From Streptomyces gelaticus (GTDB lineage Bacteria; Actinomycetota; Actinomycetes; Streptomycetales; Streptomycetaceae), in the NCBI RefSeq assembly GCF_014649535.1, contig NZ_BMTF01000002.1:62001-126000 (forward strand): 64,000 bases of DNA, written 5' to 3'. This document shows, in pieces, positions 1-8,372 of this stretch; within the stretch, counting starts at the first letter, position 1; every line of letters starts with the position of its first letter. The notes below the pieces were generated by a model that was not told the DNA's origin, made no database searches, and worked only from the letters and a program-made list of their open reading frames with translations. A program made the position numbers and the translations under genes.

Positions 1-151
1 CGGGGACGGGGTTGAGGCCGGAGAGCGGGCTGATCACGAAGACCAGGACGCAGACCGCGATCAGGGCATGGGTCACCACTGGTCCGCCCGGGGTGACCGT
101 CCGTAACAGCCTACCGGCCGGTCTGCCGGGCACAGCTCGCTGATCGATCAT
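1..151 (-). CDS. Rhomboid-like membrane protein, N-terminal fragment
   Basis: Only the first 50 codons are present; the gene runs off the left edge. Reading the minus strand from the ATG at 151 gives a short basic N-terminus, then PGGPVVTHALIAVCVLVFVI followed by SPLSGLNPV. This is the Pro-Val-Val-Thr plus first transmembrane helix arrangement I associate with Streptomyces rhomboid-family intramembrane serine proteases. The catalytic Ser/His helices would lie outside the window, so the family call is inferred from the N-terminus alone. No strong Shine-Dalgarno sequence is visible; an in-frame GTG at 133 is an alternative start. It is divergent from the small CxxC gene at 316. Confidence 0.5.
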   Translation of the reverse strand, partial: MIDQRAVPGRPAGRLLRTVTPGGPVVTHALIAVCVLVFVISPLSGLNPVP

Positions 152-315
152 GAACAGAGCATGACGCAAGCGGAGGGAACGGGACAGACCGCCTCGCCGT
201 GTCGGGGGGATGCGAGGAGGCCGTAGGGTTACGGCAGGACATCCGCAGTTCGACGGCGCACCGCGAGATCCTTGAAGGCAAGGCAGCACGAGGCTCGACG
301 AAAGAGGACGCAACG

Positions 316-558
316 ATGACGACGGTTCCCCAGCCGACCGACGGGACTCGCTGGCGCTGCACGCTCTGCGGAAATCTCACGCGCTTCGACGTGACGCGCT
401 CCTCGAAGGTCATCGAATATGTCCATCTCGACCTGGCCGGTGAGTCAAGCGTCGAGGAACGCGAGGTGGTCAGTGAGACCATCGAGTCGGTCCGTTGCCG
501 TTGGTGCAACGCGGTGGACCAGATCGAACTGGTGGACAGGCCGGGTGCCGACTCCTGA
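316..558 (+). CDS. Small CxxC-type (zinc ribbon-like) conserved protein
   Basis: An 80-residue protein of unknown function. It has one CxxC pair near the N-terminus (WRCTLCGN) and a second near the C-terminus (RCRWCN), separated by about 40 residues with an acidic stretch. This spacing suggests one zinc site built from four cysteines. The ATG at 316 is chosen because the upstream in-frame sequence is Arg/Ala rich and lacks ribosome-binding context. It lies 35 bp before the NYN-domain gene on the same strand, so the two are probably co-transcribed. No signal peptide or membrane segment. Streptomyces genomes carry similar small proteins here; the function is not known to me. Confidence 0.72.
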   Translation: MTTVPQPTDGTRWRCTLCGNLTRFDVTRSSKVIEYVHLDLAGESSVEEREVVSETIESVRCRWCNAVDQIELVDRPGADS

Positions 559-593
559 CGGAGCCGTGCCCACAGACATTTTGGGGTGACGGC

Positions 594-1958
594 ATGGCGG
601 AGCAGCCCGAGAGCGGCGCCGAGTCGGCCGAGGCGGCCGACGGCGCCGTCGAGGCGCTCGACCGCCCGCTGCCCGAAGGTGTACGGCGGCGGGTCGTCGC
701 GCTGGTCTCGGACGCGTTCGGTGGTCTGACGGTAACCGAACTCCCCGCCCAGCTGCGGCAGTACGCACGCTTCACCCCGACCCGTCGGGCCAAGTTCGCC
801 GGGAACGCGATGGCGGCCGCCCTGGAGGGCGACGCGCTGTTCCGGCAGCGGATCGGCGAGCGGCTCAGGGAGGGGCAGCCGGAGCTGGCCGCAGCCCTGG
901 AGGCCGGTGCGCCGCCCGCCGCCGCCGACCCGGTCGACGTGGCCGCGGCGGCCTATGTGCTGCGCCCGGCGGGCTGGGTGAAGCTGGTCGCCGCCGCCGG
1001 CGAGGAGGTCCAGCGCGCGGACGCCGAGCGTGCCGACGAGGAGAGCCGCCGCGAACTGGAGCAGCTGCGCGAGGAGCTCGCCCGGGCCCGCTCGCAGACG
1101 AAGAGCGAGACGGAGCGGTTGCGCGGCGAGCTGGAGGCGGCCCGCAAGGAGGCCGAATCCCTTCAGCGCAAGCTGCGCAGCGCTGTCAACGAGGTCAGGC
1201 GGGGCGAGGCCGCGCTGCGCCGCAGCCGGGCCGAGACCGAGGCCGTACGGTCCGAGGCGGCCGCCCAGGTCTCCGCGGCCGAGAGCGAGAGCCGTCGGCT
1301 CAAGGCGCGGCTCGGGGAGGCCGAGGCGTCCGTGGAGGCGGGCCGCCGGGCCGCCAGGGAGGGCCGCTCGGTCGAGGACATGCGGCTGCGGCTGCTGCTG
1401 GACACGGTGCTCGACGCCGCGAGCGGGCTCCGCCGCGAACTGGCTCTGCCGCCCTCCTCGATCCGCCCCGCAGACGGTGTCGACGCGGTCGAGCCGGGCC
1501 GGATGTCACCCAAGGACATTGCCGCCAGGGCCCTTTCGGAGACCGACCCGGCCCTGCTCGACCAACTGCTCGCACTGCCGCAGGCGCATCTGATCGTCGA
1601 CGGCTACAACGTCACCAAGACCGGCTATCCGCAGCTGCCGCTGGAGAAGCAGCGGTTGAGGCTGCTGGGCGGGCTCTCGGTGCTCGCGGCGCAGACCGGC
1701 GCCGAGATGACCTGTGTCTTCGACGGGGCCGAGCTGGCGGCCCCGGTGCTGCTGGCGCCGCCGCGCGGGGTCCGGGTGCTCTTCAGCAAGCCCGGGGTGA
1801 CCGCCGATGAACTCATCCGTCAGCTGGCGCGCGCCGAACCTCCGGGCAGGCCCGTCGTGGTGGTCTCCACCGACCGCGAAGTCGCCGACGGAGTGGCGAA
1901 GGCGGGCGCCAGGCCCGTTGCGTCCGCCTTGCTCCTGAAGCGCCTTTCACGCGTCTAG
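594..1958 (+). CDS. Coiled-coil protein with C-terminal NYN (YacP-like) ribonuclease domain
   Basis: A 454-residue cytoplasmic protein in three parts: an acidic N-terminus; a central coiled coil of roughly 130 residues rich in Glu, Arg and Ala heptads; and a C-terminal NYN domain of about 125 residues starting at HLIVDGYNVTK. Conserved acidic residues of the PIN/NYN fold are visible: the Asp of VDGYN, the Asp of CVFDGAE and the Asp of STDREVAD. YacP/Rae1-type NYN proteins are metal-dependent endoribonucleases, so an RNA-processing role is likely but the substrate is unknown. ATG 594 is preferred over upstream in-frame codons that overlap the previous gene. The coiled coil suggests oligomerisation or a scaffold. 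Confidence 0.8.
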   Translation: MAEQPESGAESAEAADGAVEALDRPLPEGVRRRVVALVSDAFGGLTVTELPAQLRQYARFTPTRRAKFAGNAMAAALEGDALFRQRIGERLREGQPELAAALEAGAPPAAADPVDVAAAAYVLRPAGWVKLVAAAGEEVQRADAERADEESRRELEQLREELARARSQTKSETERLRGELEAARKEAESLQRKLRSAVNEVRRGEAALRRSRAETEAVRSEAAAQVSAAESESRRLKARLGEAEASVEAGRRAAREGRSVEDMRLRLLLDTVLDAASGLRRELALPPSSIRPADGVDAVEPGRMSPKDIAARALSETDPALLDQLLALPQAHLIVDGYNVTKTGYPQLPLEKQRLRLLGGLSVLAAQTGAEMTCVFDGAELAAPVLLAPPRGVRVLFSKPGVTADELIRQLARAEPPGRPVVVVSTDREVADGVAKAGARPVASALLLKRLSRV

Positions 1959-2154
1959 TGAGACTTGCCGGTTCTCGTCCCAAATCAGGGAACGGACCGT
2001 CAAGTCGCCGCTACGCCCCGTGTGTCGTGGGTAAAGAAGTGCAGCCTGTGACAAGATTTTTCCGGCGAGGATTTGAACTGATCACAACTTGGTCACTAGG
2101 GTCAGGCCTCGAACCTTCGCACGGTTGATCACCCATCCGGGGTGACGGTGAAGG

Positions 2155-2240
2155 CACCGCCGAGTCCGTGACGTGCACGGAGCCGGGGATTCGCATCCCC
2201 CCACAGCCCGGTAGGCGGCTCGAGGAAGAAGGAGCTCGCC
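2155..2240 (+). promoter_or_regulatory. Apparently truncated ydaO-type (c-di-AMP) riboswitch before the NlpC/P60 gene
   Basis: The 5' leader contains what look like both outer parts of an actinobacterial ydaO/yuaA element. CACCGCCGAG and GGAGCCGGGGA lie on the 5' side, and ACAGC followed by CCCGGTAGGCGG on the 3' side; CCGCC can pair with GGCGG as P1. The ligand-binding middle that should separate them (GACCCA, GGGGUGAAUC and CCGAACCCG modules) is missing. Only a short hairpin (GGGGATTCGCATCCCC) is there instead. ydaO riboswitches commonly precede cell-wall hydrolase genes in Streptomyces. The motif comparison is from memory and needs a covariance-model search. The ribosome-binding site AGGAG follows directly. 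Confidence 0.45.
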
Positions 2241-2243
2241 TCC

Positions 2244-3272
2244 GTGGCGTCCCACCGTCGTCCCAAGCAGCCGAGCCGTGCCCGCGTGACCGTGCTCACC
2301 GCGACCGCCGCCGCGGCCGTGGCCCTGACCTCTCAGGCGGCCCACGCCGACCCGAAGCCCTCCAAGGGCGAAGTCAGGGCGAAGGTCGAGAAGCTCAGCC
2401 ACGACGCCGGCGAGGCCAACGAGCAGTACTACGGCGCCAAGGAGAAGCAGCAGAAGCTGGAGAAGGAAGTCGGCGCGCTGCAGGACAAGGTGGCCCGCGG
2501 CCAGCAGGAGATCAACACGCTCCGCAACGGCCTCGGTTCGCTCGCCGCGGCGCAGTACCGCTCCGGTGGCATCGACCCGTCGGTGCAGCTCTTCCTCTCG
2601 TCCAACCCGGACACCTTCCTCGACGAGGCCTCGGCCCTCGACCAGTTGACGGCCAAGCAGACCGAGACCCTGGGCAAGATCCAGGAGAAGCAGCGGGTCC
2701 TCGCGCAGCAGCGCAAGGAGGCCCAGGACAAGCTCGGTGACCTCGAGGACGTACGCAAGACGCTCGGCGAGAAGAAGAAGGAGCTCCAGACCAAGCTGGG
2801 CAAGGCGCAGCGTCTGCTCAACTCGATGACCGCCGCCGAGCGCGCGGAGATGCGCGAGGAGCAGAAGCGCGCCAGCCGCGACGCGGGCGACCGGGTCGAG
2901 CTGGGCAAGGAGGCCCCCGCCTCCGCCTGGGGCGCCGCCGCCCTGAACGCCGCCGCCACCCAGGTGGGCAAGCCGTACGGCCGCGGCGGCACCGGCCCCG
3001 GCTCCTTCGACTGCTCCGGGCTGACCCAGTGGGCCTACGCCCAGGCCAACGTCCAGATCTCCCGGGTCACTTACACCCAGGTCAACGACGGCGTCCACAT
3101 CGGACGCAGCGCGCTGAAGCCGGGCGACCTGGTCTTCTTCAACAACACCGCGCACGTGGGCCTCTACGCGGGCAACAACACCGTCCTGCACGCCCCGTAT
3201 CCGGGCACGTTCGTCCGTTACGAGTCGATGGACACCATCGGCAGCTTCCAGTTCGGCGTGCGCGTCGGCTGA
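2244..3272 (+). CDS. Secreted NlpC/P60 peptidoglycan hydrolase, coiled-coil type
   Basis: A 342-residue secreted enzyme expected to cut stem-peptide bonds in peptidoglycan. The signal peptide covers about residues 1-35 (Arg-rich start, Ala/Val-rich core, cleavage after AHA). A long coiled coil spans about 40-215, and the C-terminal NlpC/P60 domain about 230-342. The catalytic triad is visible: Cys257 in FDCSGLTQWAY, His304 in AHVGLYAG and His316 in LHAPYPG. This layout matches RipC/Rv2190c-type hydrolases, where the coiled coil is the regulatory arm (often controlled by FtsEX). GTG 2244 is chosen because it follows an AGGAG and begins the signal peptide. It is followed by a strong hairpin and a paralogue. 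Confidence 0.9.
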   Translation: MASHRRPKQPSRARVTVLTATAAAAVALTSQAAHADPKPSKGEVRAKVEKLSHDAGEANEQYYGAKEKQQKLEKEVGALQDKVARGQQEINTLRNGLGSLAAAQYRSGGIDPSVQLFLSSNPDTFLDEASALDQLTAKQTETLGKIQEKQRVLAQQRKEAQDKLGDLEDVRKTLGEKKKELQTKLGKAQRLLNSMTAAERAEMREEQKRASRDAGDRVELGKEAPASAWGAAALNAAATQVGKPYGRGGTGPGSFDCSGLTQWAYAQANVQISRVTYTQVNDGVHIGRSALKPGDLVFFNNTAHVGLYAGNNTVLHAPYPGTFVRYESMDTIGSFQFGVRVG

Positions 3273-3315
3273 CGACGCCCGAACGGGCGAATTCCCGCGC
3301 CCGCGCAGACGGTCC

Positions 3316-3348
3316 GCCCCGCCGGAGACCACAGGTCACCGGCGGGGC
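3316..3348 (+). terminator. Hairpin terminator after the first NlpC/P60 gene
   Basis: A perfect 10-bp inverted repeat (GCCCCGCCGG with CCGGCGGGGC) and a 13-nt loop, 44 bp after the stop codon. There is no T-run, as is common in Streptomyces. It separates the two hydrolase genes into distinct transcription units. Confidence 0.65.
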
Positions 3349-3508
3349 GCCGTCGTTTCCGCCGCCCTCCTTCCGGCGCGGCCGTTCGCCGCTGCGTGAT
3401 CGCCCGACTACTGTCTGCCTGCCGTGCAGCTCCCGGTCGTCGGTCCGCCCGCCCCGGGCGGCAGGGGCTGCGCACGTCTGCGTCCAGCGGAAGGGAGTGC
3501 GGCGTCCT

Positions 3509-4540
3509 GTGGTGTCCCATCGCCGTTCCACACAGCCCGGCCTCAACCCGAGCGTCCGGGCCACCGTTCTGTCGGCCGCGGCGGCGACCGCCGCGGCCAC
3601 CCTCGGGACGGCCACCGCGAACGCCGACCCGCATGACGCGCCCCGGACCGCCAAGGCCCGCATCGACCTGCTGTACACCGAGGCCGAGCGGGCCACCGAG
3701 CAGTACAACGAGGCCGGGGAGAACGCCGACCGGCTGCGCGGCGAGGTCGGCCGGGCCCAGGACCGGGCGGCCCGCGGCCAGGAACAGGTCAACCGGATGC
3801 GTACGGCGCTGGGTTCGGCGGCGAGCGCGCAGTACCGTTCCGGCGGCATCGACCCCGCGTTCGCCCTGCTGCTCTCCGCCGACCCGGACAGCTACCTCGA
3901 CCGGGCGGCCGTGCTGGAACGTCTGACCGACCTTCAGGCCACCGAGCTGCGGCAGCTCCAGCAGGTCCAGCGCGCTCTCGCGCAGACCCGGGCGGAGGCG
4001 ACCCACGCGCTGGCCGACCTGGAACGCAACCGGGCGGCCGCCACCCGGCACAAACGGACCGTCGAACGCAAGCTCGCCGAGGCCGGGAAGCTGCTGGGCA
4101 CGCTGTCCGGCACCGACCGGGCGCAGTTCGAGCGGGCCTCGCGCTCCGGCCGCGACGGCGCGTTCCCGGCGGCGGCCGGTCTGCCGGCCGGCTCCTCGCG
4201 CGCGGCGGTGGCCGTCGCGGCGGTCCGGCAGGCGCTGGGCCGCCCGTACATCTGGGGGGCCAACGGGCCGGACGGCTTCGACTGCTCCGGACTGATGCAG
4301 TGGGCGTACGCCCAGGCCGGGGTCAGCCTGCCGAGGACCTCGCAGGCCCAGCGGTACGCGGGACACATGGTGCCGCTCTCCGAGGCCCGCCCCGGCGACC
4401 TGGTCGTCTACCGCGCGGACGCCGGTCACGTCGCGATGTACGTCGGCAACGGCCAGGTGATCCACGCCCCGTACCCAGGGGCCCCGGTGCGCTACGACCC
4501 CGTCGGCATGATGCCCGTCTCGTCGGTCACCCGGGTCTGA
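3509..4540 (+). CDS. Second secreted NlpC/P60 peptidoglycan hydrolase (tandem paralogue)
   Basis: A 343-residue paralogue of the preceding gene with the same architecture: signal peptide to about residue 39, coiled coil, then NlpC/P60 domain. The catalytic Cys is in FDCSGLMQWAYAQ, with the His in GHVAMYVG and the final polar His in IHAPYPG. The start was set by aligning its N-terminus with the paralogue (VSHRRSTQP against MASHRRPKQ). GTG 3509 has a GGAAGGGAG 11 nt upstream; GTG 3512 is the adjacent alternative. Its own 230-bp leader shows none of the ydaO-like motifs seen before the first copy, so the two may be regulated differently. It ends 16 bp before a lipoprotein gene on the same strand. 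Confidence 0.88.
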   Translation: MVSHRRSTQPGLNPSVRATVLSAAAATAAATLGTATANADPHDAPRTAKARIDLLYTEAERATEQYNEAGENADRLRGEVGRAQDRAARGQEQVNRMRTALGSAASAQYRSGGIDPAFALLLSADPDSYLDRAAVLERLTDLQATELRQLQQVQRALAQTRAEATHALADLERNRAAATRHKRTVERKLAEAGKLLGTLSGTDRAQFERASRSGRDGAFPAAAGLPAGSSRAAVAVAAVRQALGRPYIWGANGPDGFDCSGLMQWAYAQAGVSLPRTSQAQRYAGHMVPLSEARPGDLVVYRADAGHVAMYVGNGQVIHAPYPGAPVRYDPVGMMPVSSVTRV

Positions 4541-4556
4541 CCGTACCCTCGACCCG

Positions 4557-5795
4557 GTGAGCGGCAGGCGGGGACGGAACGCAGGACGGCGCGCGGCGGG
4601 GACGCTGCTCGCCGGGCTGCTGCTCGCCTCCGGCTGCGCGGCCCCCGACGACGGCGCGGCCCCCGGAGCCACCGCCCGGGGCATCCGCGCCACGCTGGAC
4701 CGCCGGGCCGCCGCCGTGCTCGACCACGACACGGACGCCTTCCTGGCCACGACGGACCCCGGGGCCACCGGGCTGCGCACGGCCCAGCGCAGGGAGCTCG
4801 CCAACCTCGCGGACATACCGCTGAGCTCATGGACGTACCGGCTGCACGGGGTGACCGGGCGCGGCACCGACCGGGCCACCGCGGACGTCGAGCTGCGCTA
4901 CCGGATCAAGGACTACGACGCCGCCCCGGTCTCCGCGGACCGGGTGCTCGACCTGAGACGGGACCGGGCGGACGGCCGCTGGTACGTCGTGGGGGAGCGG
5001 TCCGGCGGGGACGGCGTCCGCCAGCTCTGGCAGCAGGGCGACGTACGGGTGGTGCCCGGGTCGCACAGCCTCGTGCTCGGCGTCGGCCGCACGGAACAGG
5101 AGCTGCGCGCCGTCGCCCGCACCGCGGACCGCGCGGTGCCCGCCGTCTCCCGCGCCTGGCCGGAACGCTGGGCGGGCCGCGTGGTGGTGCTCGTACCCAG
5201 GACGGTGGACGACATGGCGGAGCTGCTGGGATCGGCGGCGGACTACCGGGGCATCGCCGCCGTCACCACCGGGCGGACCGGCGGCGCGGGCCGGACCCCC
5301 GCGGACCGGGTGATCGTCAACCCGCAGGCGTACGGCACGCTCGGCGGCTTCGGACAGCGGATCGTCCTCACCCACGAGACCACCCATGTCGCCACCCGCA
5401 CCCGTACTTCCGCCGCGACCCCGGCCTGGCTCTCCGAGGGCTTCGCGGACTGGGCGGCCTACCGCTCGGAGGATCGCGCCCCGGCGCGGATCGCGCCCGA
5501 GCTCGCGGACGCGGTCCGGCGCGGGGACCCGCCCGCCGGTCTTCCCGCGGACGAGGACTTCGGTTTCGCGGGCGACCCCGCGCGCCTGGCGAGGGCGTAC
5601 GAGGGCGGCTGGGCGGCCTGCGAGCTGATCGCCGACCACTGGGGCGAGAAGAAGCTGTTCGCCTTCTACCGGGCCGTCGGAGGGCATCCGGGACGGGACG
5701 GAGCGGTGGAGCAGGCCATGCACGAGGTGCTCGACACCACCCCGCAGGACTTCACCACGCTCTGGCGGGAGTATCTGGGCTCCGAGCTCGGCTGA
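4557..5795 (+). CDS. Lipoprotein with HExxH metallopeptidase (gluzincin-like) domain
   Basis: A 412-residue predicted lipoprotein. The signal peptide ends in the lipobox LASGC (Cys27 lipidated). A mixed domain follows, then a zinc-peptidase-like region: HETTH at about residues 272-276, with WLSEGFADW downstream, whose Glu would be the third zinc ligand of a gluzincin. The middle Glu of HETTH is the expected general base, so the site looks intact. Known relatives are annotated only as peptidase MA-like or hypothetical proteins. The substrate is unknown; an exported protease acting at the membrane face is the simplest inference. Its stop is 14 bp from the convergent GT87 gene. Confidence 0.75.
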   Translation: MSGRRGRNAGRRAAGTLLAGLLLASGCAAPDDGAAPGATARGIRATLDRRAAAVLDHDTDAFLATTDPGATGLRTAQRRELANLADIPLSSWTYRLHGVTGRGTDRATADVELRYRIKDYDAAPVSADRVLDLRRDRADGRWYVVGERSGGDGVRQLWQQGDVRVVPGSHSLVLGVGRTEQELRAVARTADRAVPAVSRAWPERWAGRVVVLVPRTVDDMAELLGSAADYRGIAAVTTGRTGGAGRTPADRVIVNPQAYGTLGGFGQRIVLTHETTHVATRTRTSAATPAWLSEGFADWAAYRSEDRAPARIAPELADAVRRGDPPAGLPADEDFGFAGDPARLARAYEGGWAACELIADHWGEKKLFAFYRAVGGHPGRDGAVEQAMHEVLDTTPQDFTTLWREYLGSELG

Positions 5796-5809
5796 GCCAG
5801 GCGCACGGC

Positions 5810-7057
5810 TCAGGAGCCGACCGGCGCCGCCTCCCGGCCGAGGTCCGGCCGGACGGCGGACCCGCCATCGCCGCGCGCCGCCCCGGGCACCGTCCGCCGC
5901 CACAGCCGGCGGCAGGCGAGCAGCGTCGCCGCGACCAGCAGGCCGTTGCGCAGGAACATCAGCGTCACACCGGTCGCGTCGCTGGTCACCACATGCGTGA
6001 ACCCGAGCGGGAACTCCCACTGGGTGATGCCCGTCGCCAGCAGCACCAGACCGGCCGGCAGCACCATCCGGCTGTCGCGGAACACCAGGCAGACCGCCGC
6101 CAGACCGACCAGCCACAGCATGTACTGGGGGCTGATCACCCGGCTCGTCGTCGTGAACAGCAGCACCGCCGCGAACGCCGCGTCCGCCGGGGTGCTCGCG
6201 CCGAAGTCACGGGCCCGCAGCCGCCACACCAGCAGCCAGCCGAACGCGAGGACGGACAGGCCGAGGGCGAGCGCGCTCACCAGCGGCACATGCGGCCCCA
6301 GGAACTCCATCGAGCCGTAGTGCAGCTCCACCCGGCCCTGCCAGCCGAACTGCCGCGCCACATGGAAGACCAGCGCGCCCAGCGACTCGACCTCGGTGCC
6401 CCGGTCGCGCTGGGAGCCGAGGAAGGCCAGCGCCCCGGGCATCGCCACGGTGCACCCCACCAGCAGCCCGGCCGTCGTCACCGCCGCGGCCGTCCACGCC
6501 AGCCGGGTCCGCCGGCCGCGCGCCGTACCGGCCAGGATCAGCGCCGGCCACACCTTCAGCAGCGCACCCACGGCGGCCAGCACCCCCATCACCCGCGGAT
6601 GCCGCAGCCCCGCCAGGAGCGCCGCCACCGCCACCGCCGTGACCATCACGTCGTAACGGGCGTACGCGGTCGTGCCGAGCAGCGGCACCCCCGCCACCCA
6701 CACCCAGGCGCCCGCCACCGACCGGCCGCCGCCCCGGCCCGCGTACAGCAGCAGCGCCAGCACCAGCCCGTCGCACACGCATGCGAGGACGAAGAAGGCC
6801 GAGGCGTAGTCGAGGAACGGCAGCAGCGCGGGGGAGAGGACGGCGAGCGCGGCCAGCGGCGGGTACTGCCAGGTGACGTCGGACGACGGGTACGTGCCGG
6901 TCCGCAGGACCTCGGACCAGCCGTGGTAGATCACCGAGACATCACTGGTCACGTCCGGGCCGGGCAGCGTGATCACCTTGGTGACGAAGCACAGCAGCGC
7001 GACCCTGGTCAGGGCCCACGCCGCGGCGGCGAGCCGTGCGCCGGTCGATCCCCTCAT
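5810..7057 (-). CDS. GT87 (DUF2029) polyprenyl-phosphomannose-dependent mannosyltransferase, membrane protein
   Basis: A 415-residue polytopic membrane protein, about ten hydrophobic segments, of the GT-C glycosyltransferase type. The first extracytoplasmic loop carries the acidic motif expected for GT-C enzymes (DVTSDVSVIYHGW). M. tuberculosis Rv2181, an alpha-1,2-mannosyltransferase for lipoglycans, belongs to this family and sits in a similar neighbourhood. The ATG at 7057 is chosen over the upstream in-frame GTG at 7138 because a GATGAGG lies just before it and the extension would be a poor N-terminus. It is divergent from the PimB-like gene at 7171, leaving about 110 bp for both promoters. 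The acceptor in this organism is not determined by the sequence. Confidence 0.78.
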   Translation of the reverse strand: MRGSTGARLAAAAWALTRVALLCFVTKVITLPGPDVTSDVSVIYHGWSEVLRTGTYPSSDVTWQYPPLAALAVLSPALLPFLDYASAFFVLACVCDGLVLALLLYAGRGGGRSVAGAWVWVAGVPLLGTTAYARYDVMVTAVAVAALLAGLRHPRVMGVLAAVGALLKVWPALILAGTARGRRTRLAWTAAAVTTAGLLVGCTVAMPGALAFLGSQRDRGTEVESLGALVFHVARQFGWQGRVELHYGSMEFLGPHVPLVSALALGLSVLAFGWLLVWRLRARDFGASTPADAAFAAVLLFTTTSRVISPQYMLWLVGLAAVCLVFRDSRMVLPAGLVLLATGITQWEFPLGFTHVVTSDATGVTLMFLRNGLLVAATLLACRRLWRRTVPGAARGDGGSAVRPDLGREAAPVGS

Positions 7058-7170
7058 GAACGCCTCATCCGTATGCGTCGGTCGTAGCTCGGCGGGTACG
7101 AGGAGCCATGATGCCCGCACGCCCGGTGCGGGAGCCATCGGGGCCGGACCGCCCGGTACTGTCGGCCGGG

Positions 7171-8313
7171 ATGGACAAGACCCTGATCGTGACCAATGAC
7201 TTCCCGCCCCGCCCCGGCGGCATCCAGGCGTTTCTGCACAACATGGCGCTGCGCCTGGACCCCGGACGGATCGTCGTCTACGCCTCCACCTGGAAGCGGA
7301 CCCCCGAGGGCATCGAGGCCACCGAGGCCTTCGACGCCGAGCAGCCGTTCACCGTCGTGCGCGACCCAACGACGATGCTGCTGCCGACCCCGCGGGTCAC
7401 CCGGCGCGCCGTCCGGCTGCTGCGCGAGCACGGCTGCACCTCCGTCTGGTTCGGCGCCGCGGCCCCGCTCGGGCTGATGGCACCCGCGCTGCGCAGGGCC
7501 GGCGCCCGGCGCCTGGTCGCCACCACCCACGGGCACGAGGCGGGCTGGGCGCAACTGCCCGCGGCCCGGCAGCTGCTGCGACGGATCGGCGAGGGCACGG
7601 ACACGATCACCTATCTGGGGGAGTACACCCGCTCCCGGATCGCCCCCGCGCTCACCCCCGAGGCCGCGGCGCGGATGGTCCAACTGCCGCCCGGCGTCGA
7701 CGAGAAGACCTTCCACCCGGGGTCGGGCGGGGACCGGGTCAGGGCCGGGCTCGGCCTCGCGGACCGGCCCGTCGTCGTCTGCGTGTCACGGCTCGTGCCG
7801 CGCAAGGGCCAGGACACGCTGATCCTCGCGATGCCCGCGATCCTGGCGCGGGTGCCGGACGCGGTGCTCCTGATCGTCGGCGGCGGACCGTACGCCGAGG
7901 AGCTGAAGCGGCTGGCCGCTCGGACCGGGGTCGAGAAGTCCGTGCGGTTCACCGGACCGGTGCCGTGGGAGGAACTGCCCGCCCACTACGGCGCGGGCGA
8001 CGTCTTCGCCATGCCGTGCCGCACCCGTCGCGGCGGCCTGGACGTGGAGGGCCTGGGCATCGTCTTCCTGGAGGCCTCCGCCACCGGTCTGCCGGTGGTG
8101 GCGGGCGACTCGGGCGGCGCGCCCGACGCGGTGCTCGACGGCGAGACCGGGTGGGTGGTGCGCGGCGGCAGCGCCCAGGAGGCGGCCGACCGGATCGTGA
8201 CGCTGCTTGGCGACCCGGAGCTGCGGCAGCGGATGGGGGAGCGGGGCCGGGCCTGGGTCGAGGAGAAGTGGCGCTGGGACCTGCTCGCCGAACGGCTCCG
8301 GGCGCTGCTCTGA
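7171..8313 (+). CDS. pimB: GT4 glycosyltransferase, PimB-like mannosyltransferase
   Basis: A 380-residue soluble GT-B glycosyltransferase of family 4. The N-terminal acceptor domain opens with IVTNDFPPRPGGIQAFL. The C-terminal donor domain has RLVPRKGQDTL, and the EX7E-like region GLGIVFLEASATGLPVV that binds the nucleotide sugar. It matches the actinobacterial PimB' family, which adds the second mannose to phosphatidyl-inositol mannosides using GDP-mannose at the inner membrane face. Its neighbours (GT87 mannosyltransferase, FadD15-like ligase) match the pimB region of mycobacteria, supporting that reading. ATG 7171 starts at the family's usual N-terminus. The exact lipid acceptor is inferred. 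Confidence 0.8.
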   Translation: MDKTLIVTNDFPPRPGGIQAFLHNMALRLDPGRIVVYASTWKRTPEGIEATEAFDAEQPFTVVRDPTTMLLPTPRVTRRAVRLLREHGCTSVWFGAAAPLGLMAPALRRAGARRLVATTHGHEAGWAQLPAARQLLRRIGEGTDTITYLGEYTRSRIAPALTPEAAARMVQLPPGVDEKTFHPGSGGDRVRAGLGLADRPVVVCVSRLVPRKGQDTLILAMPAILARVPDAVLLIVGGGPYAEELKRLAARTGVEKSVRFTGPVPWEELPAHYGAGDVFAMPCRTRRGGLDVEGLGIVFLEASATGLPVVAGDSGGAPDAVLDGETGWVVRGGSAQEAADRIVTLLGDPELRQRMGERGRAWVEEKWRWDLLAERLRALL

Positions 8314-8327
8314 GCCACGTACGGGAA

Positions 8328-8354
8328 AGGGCCCGCACACGCCGTGCGGGCCCT
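8328..8354. terminator. Bidirectional terminator between pimB-like and fadD genes
   Basis: A perfect 11-bp stem (AGGGCCCGCAC with GTGCGGGCCCT) and a 5-nt loop, placed between two convergent genes 14 bp after one stop and 19 bp from the other. It can serve both directions. Confidence 0.75.
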
Positions 8355-8372
8355 GTCGCGGCTGGACGCCGG

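Noticed and set aside
2082..3332. A 416-codon minus-strand open frame opposite the first NlpC/P60 gene
   Set aside because: It is a Leu/Gly/Val-rich shadow of the coiled-coil region. It has no start signals and overlaps the regulatory leader.
4829..7087. A 752-codon plus-strand open frame over the lipoprotein and GT87 genes
   Set aside because: It overlaps one real gene in another frame and is antisense to the next. Its composition is Arg/Gly/Pro/Gln/His-rich with no recognisable domain.
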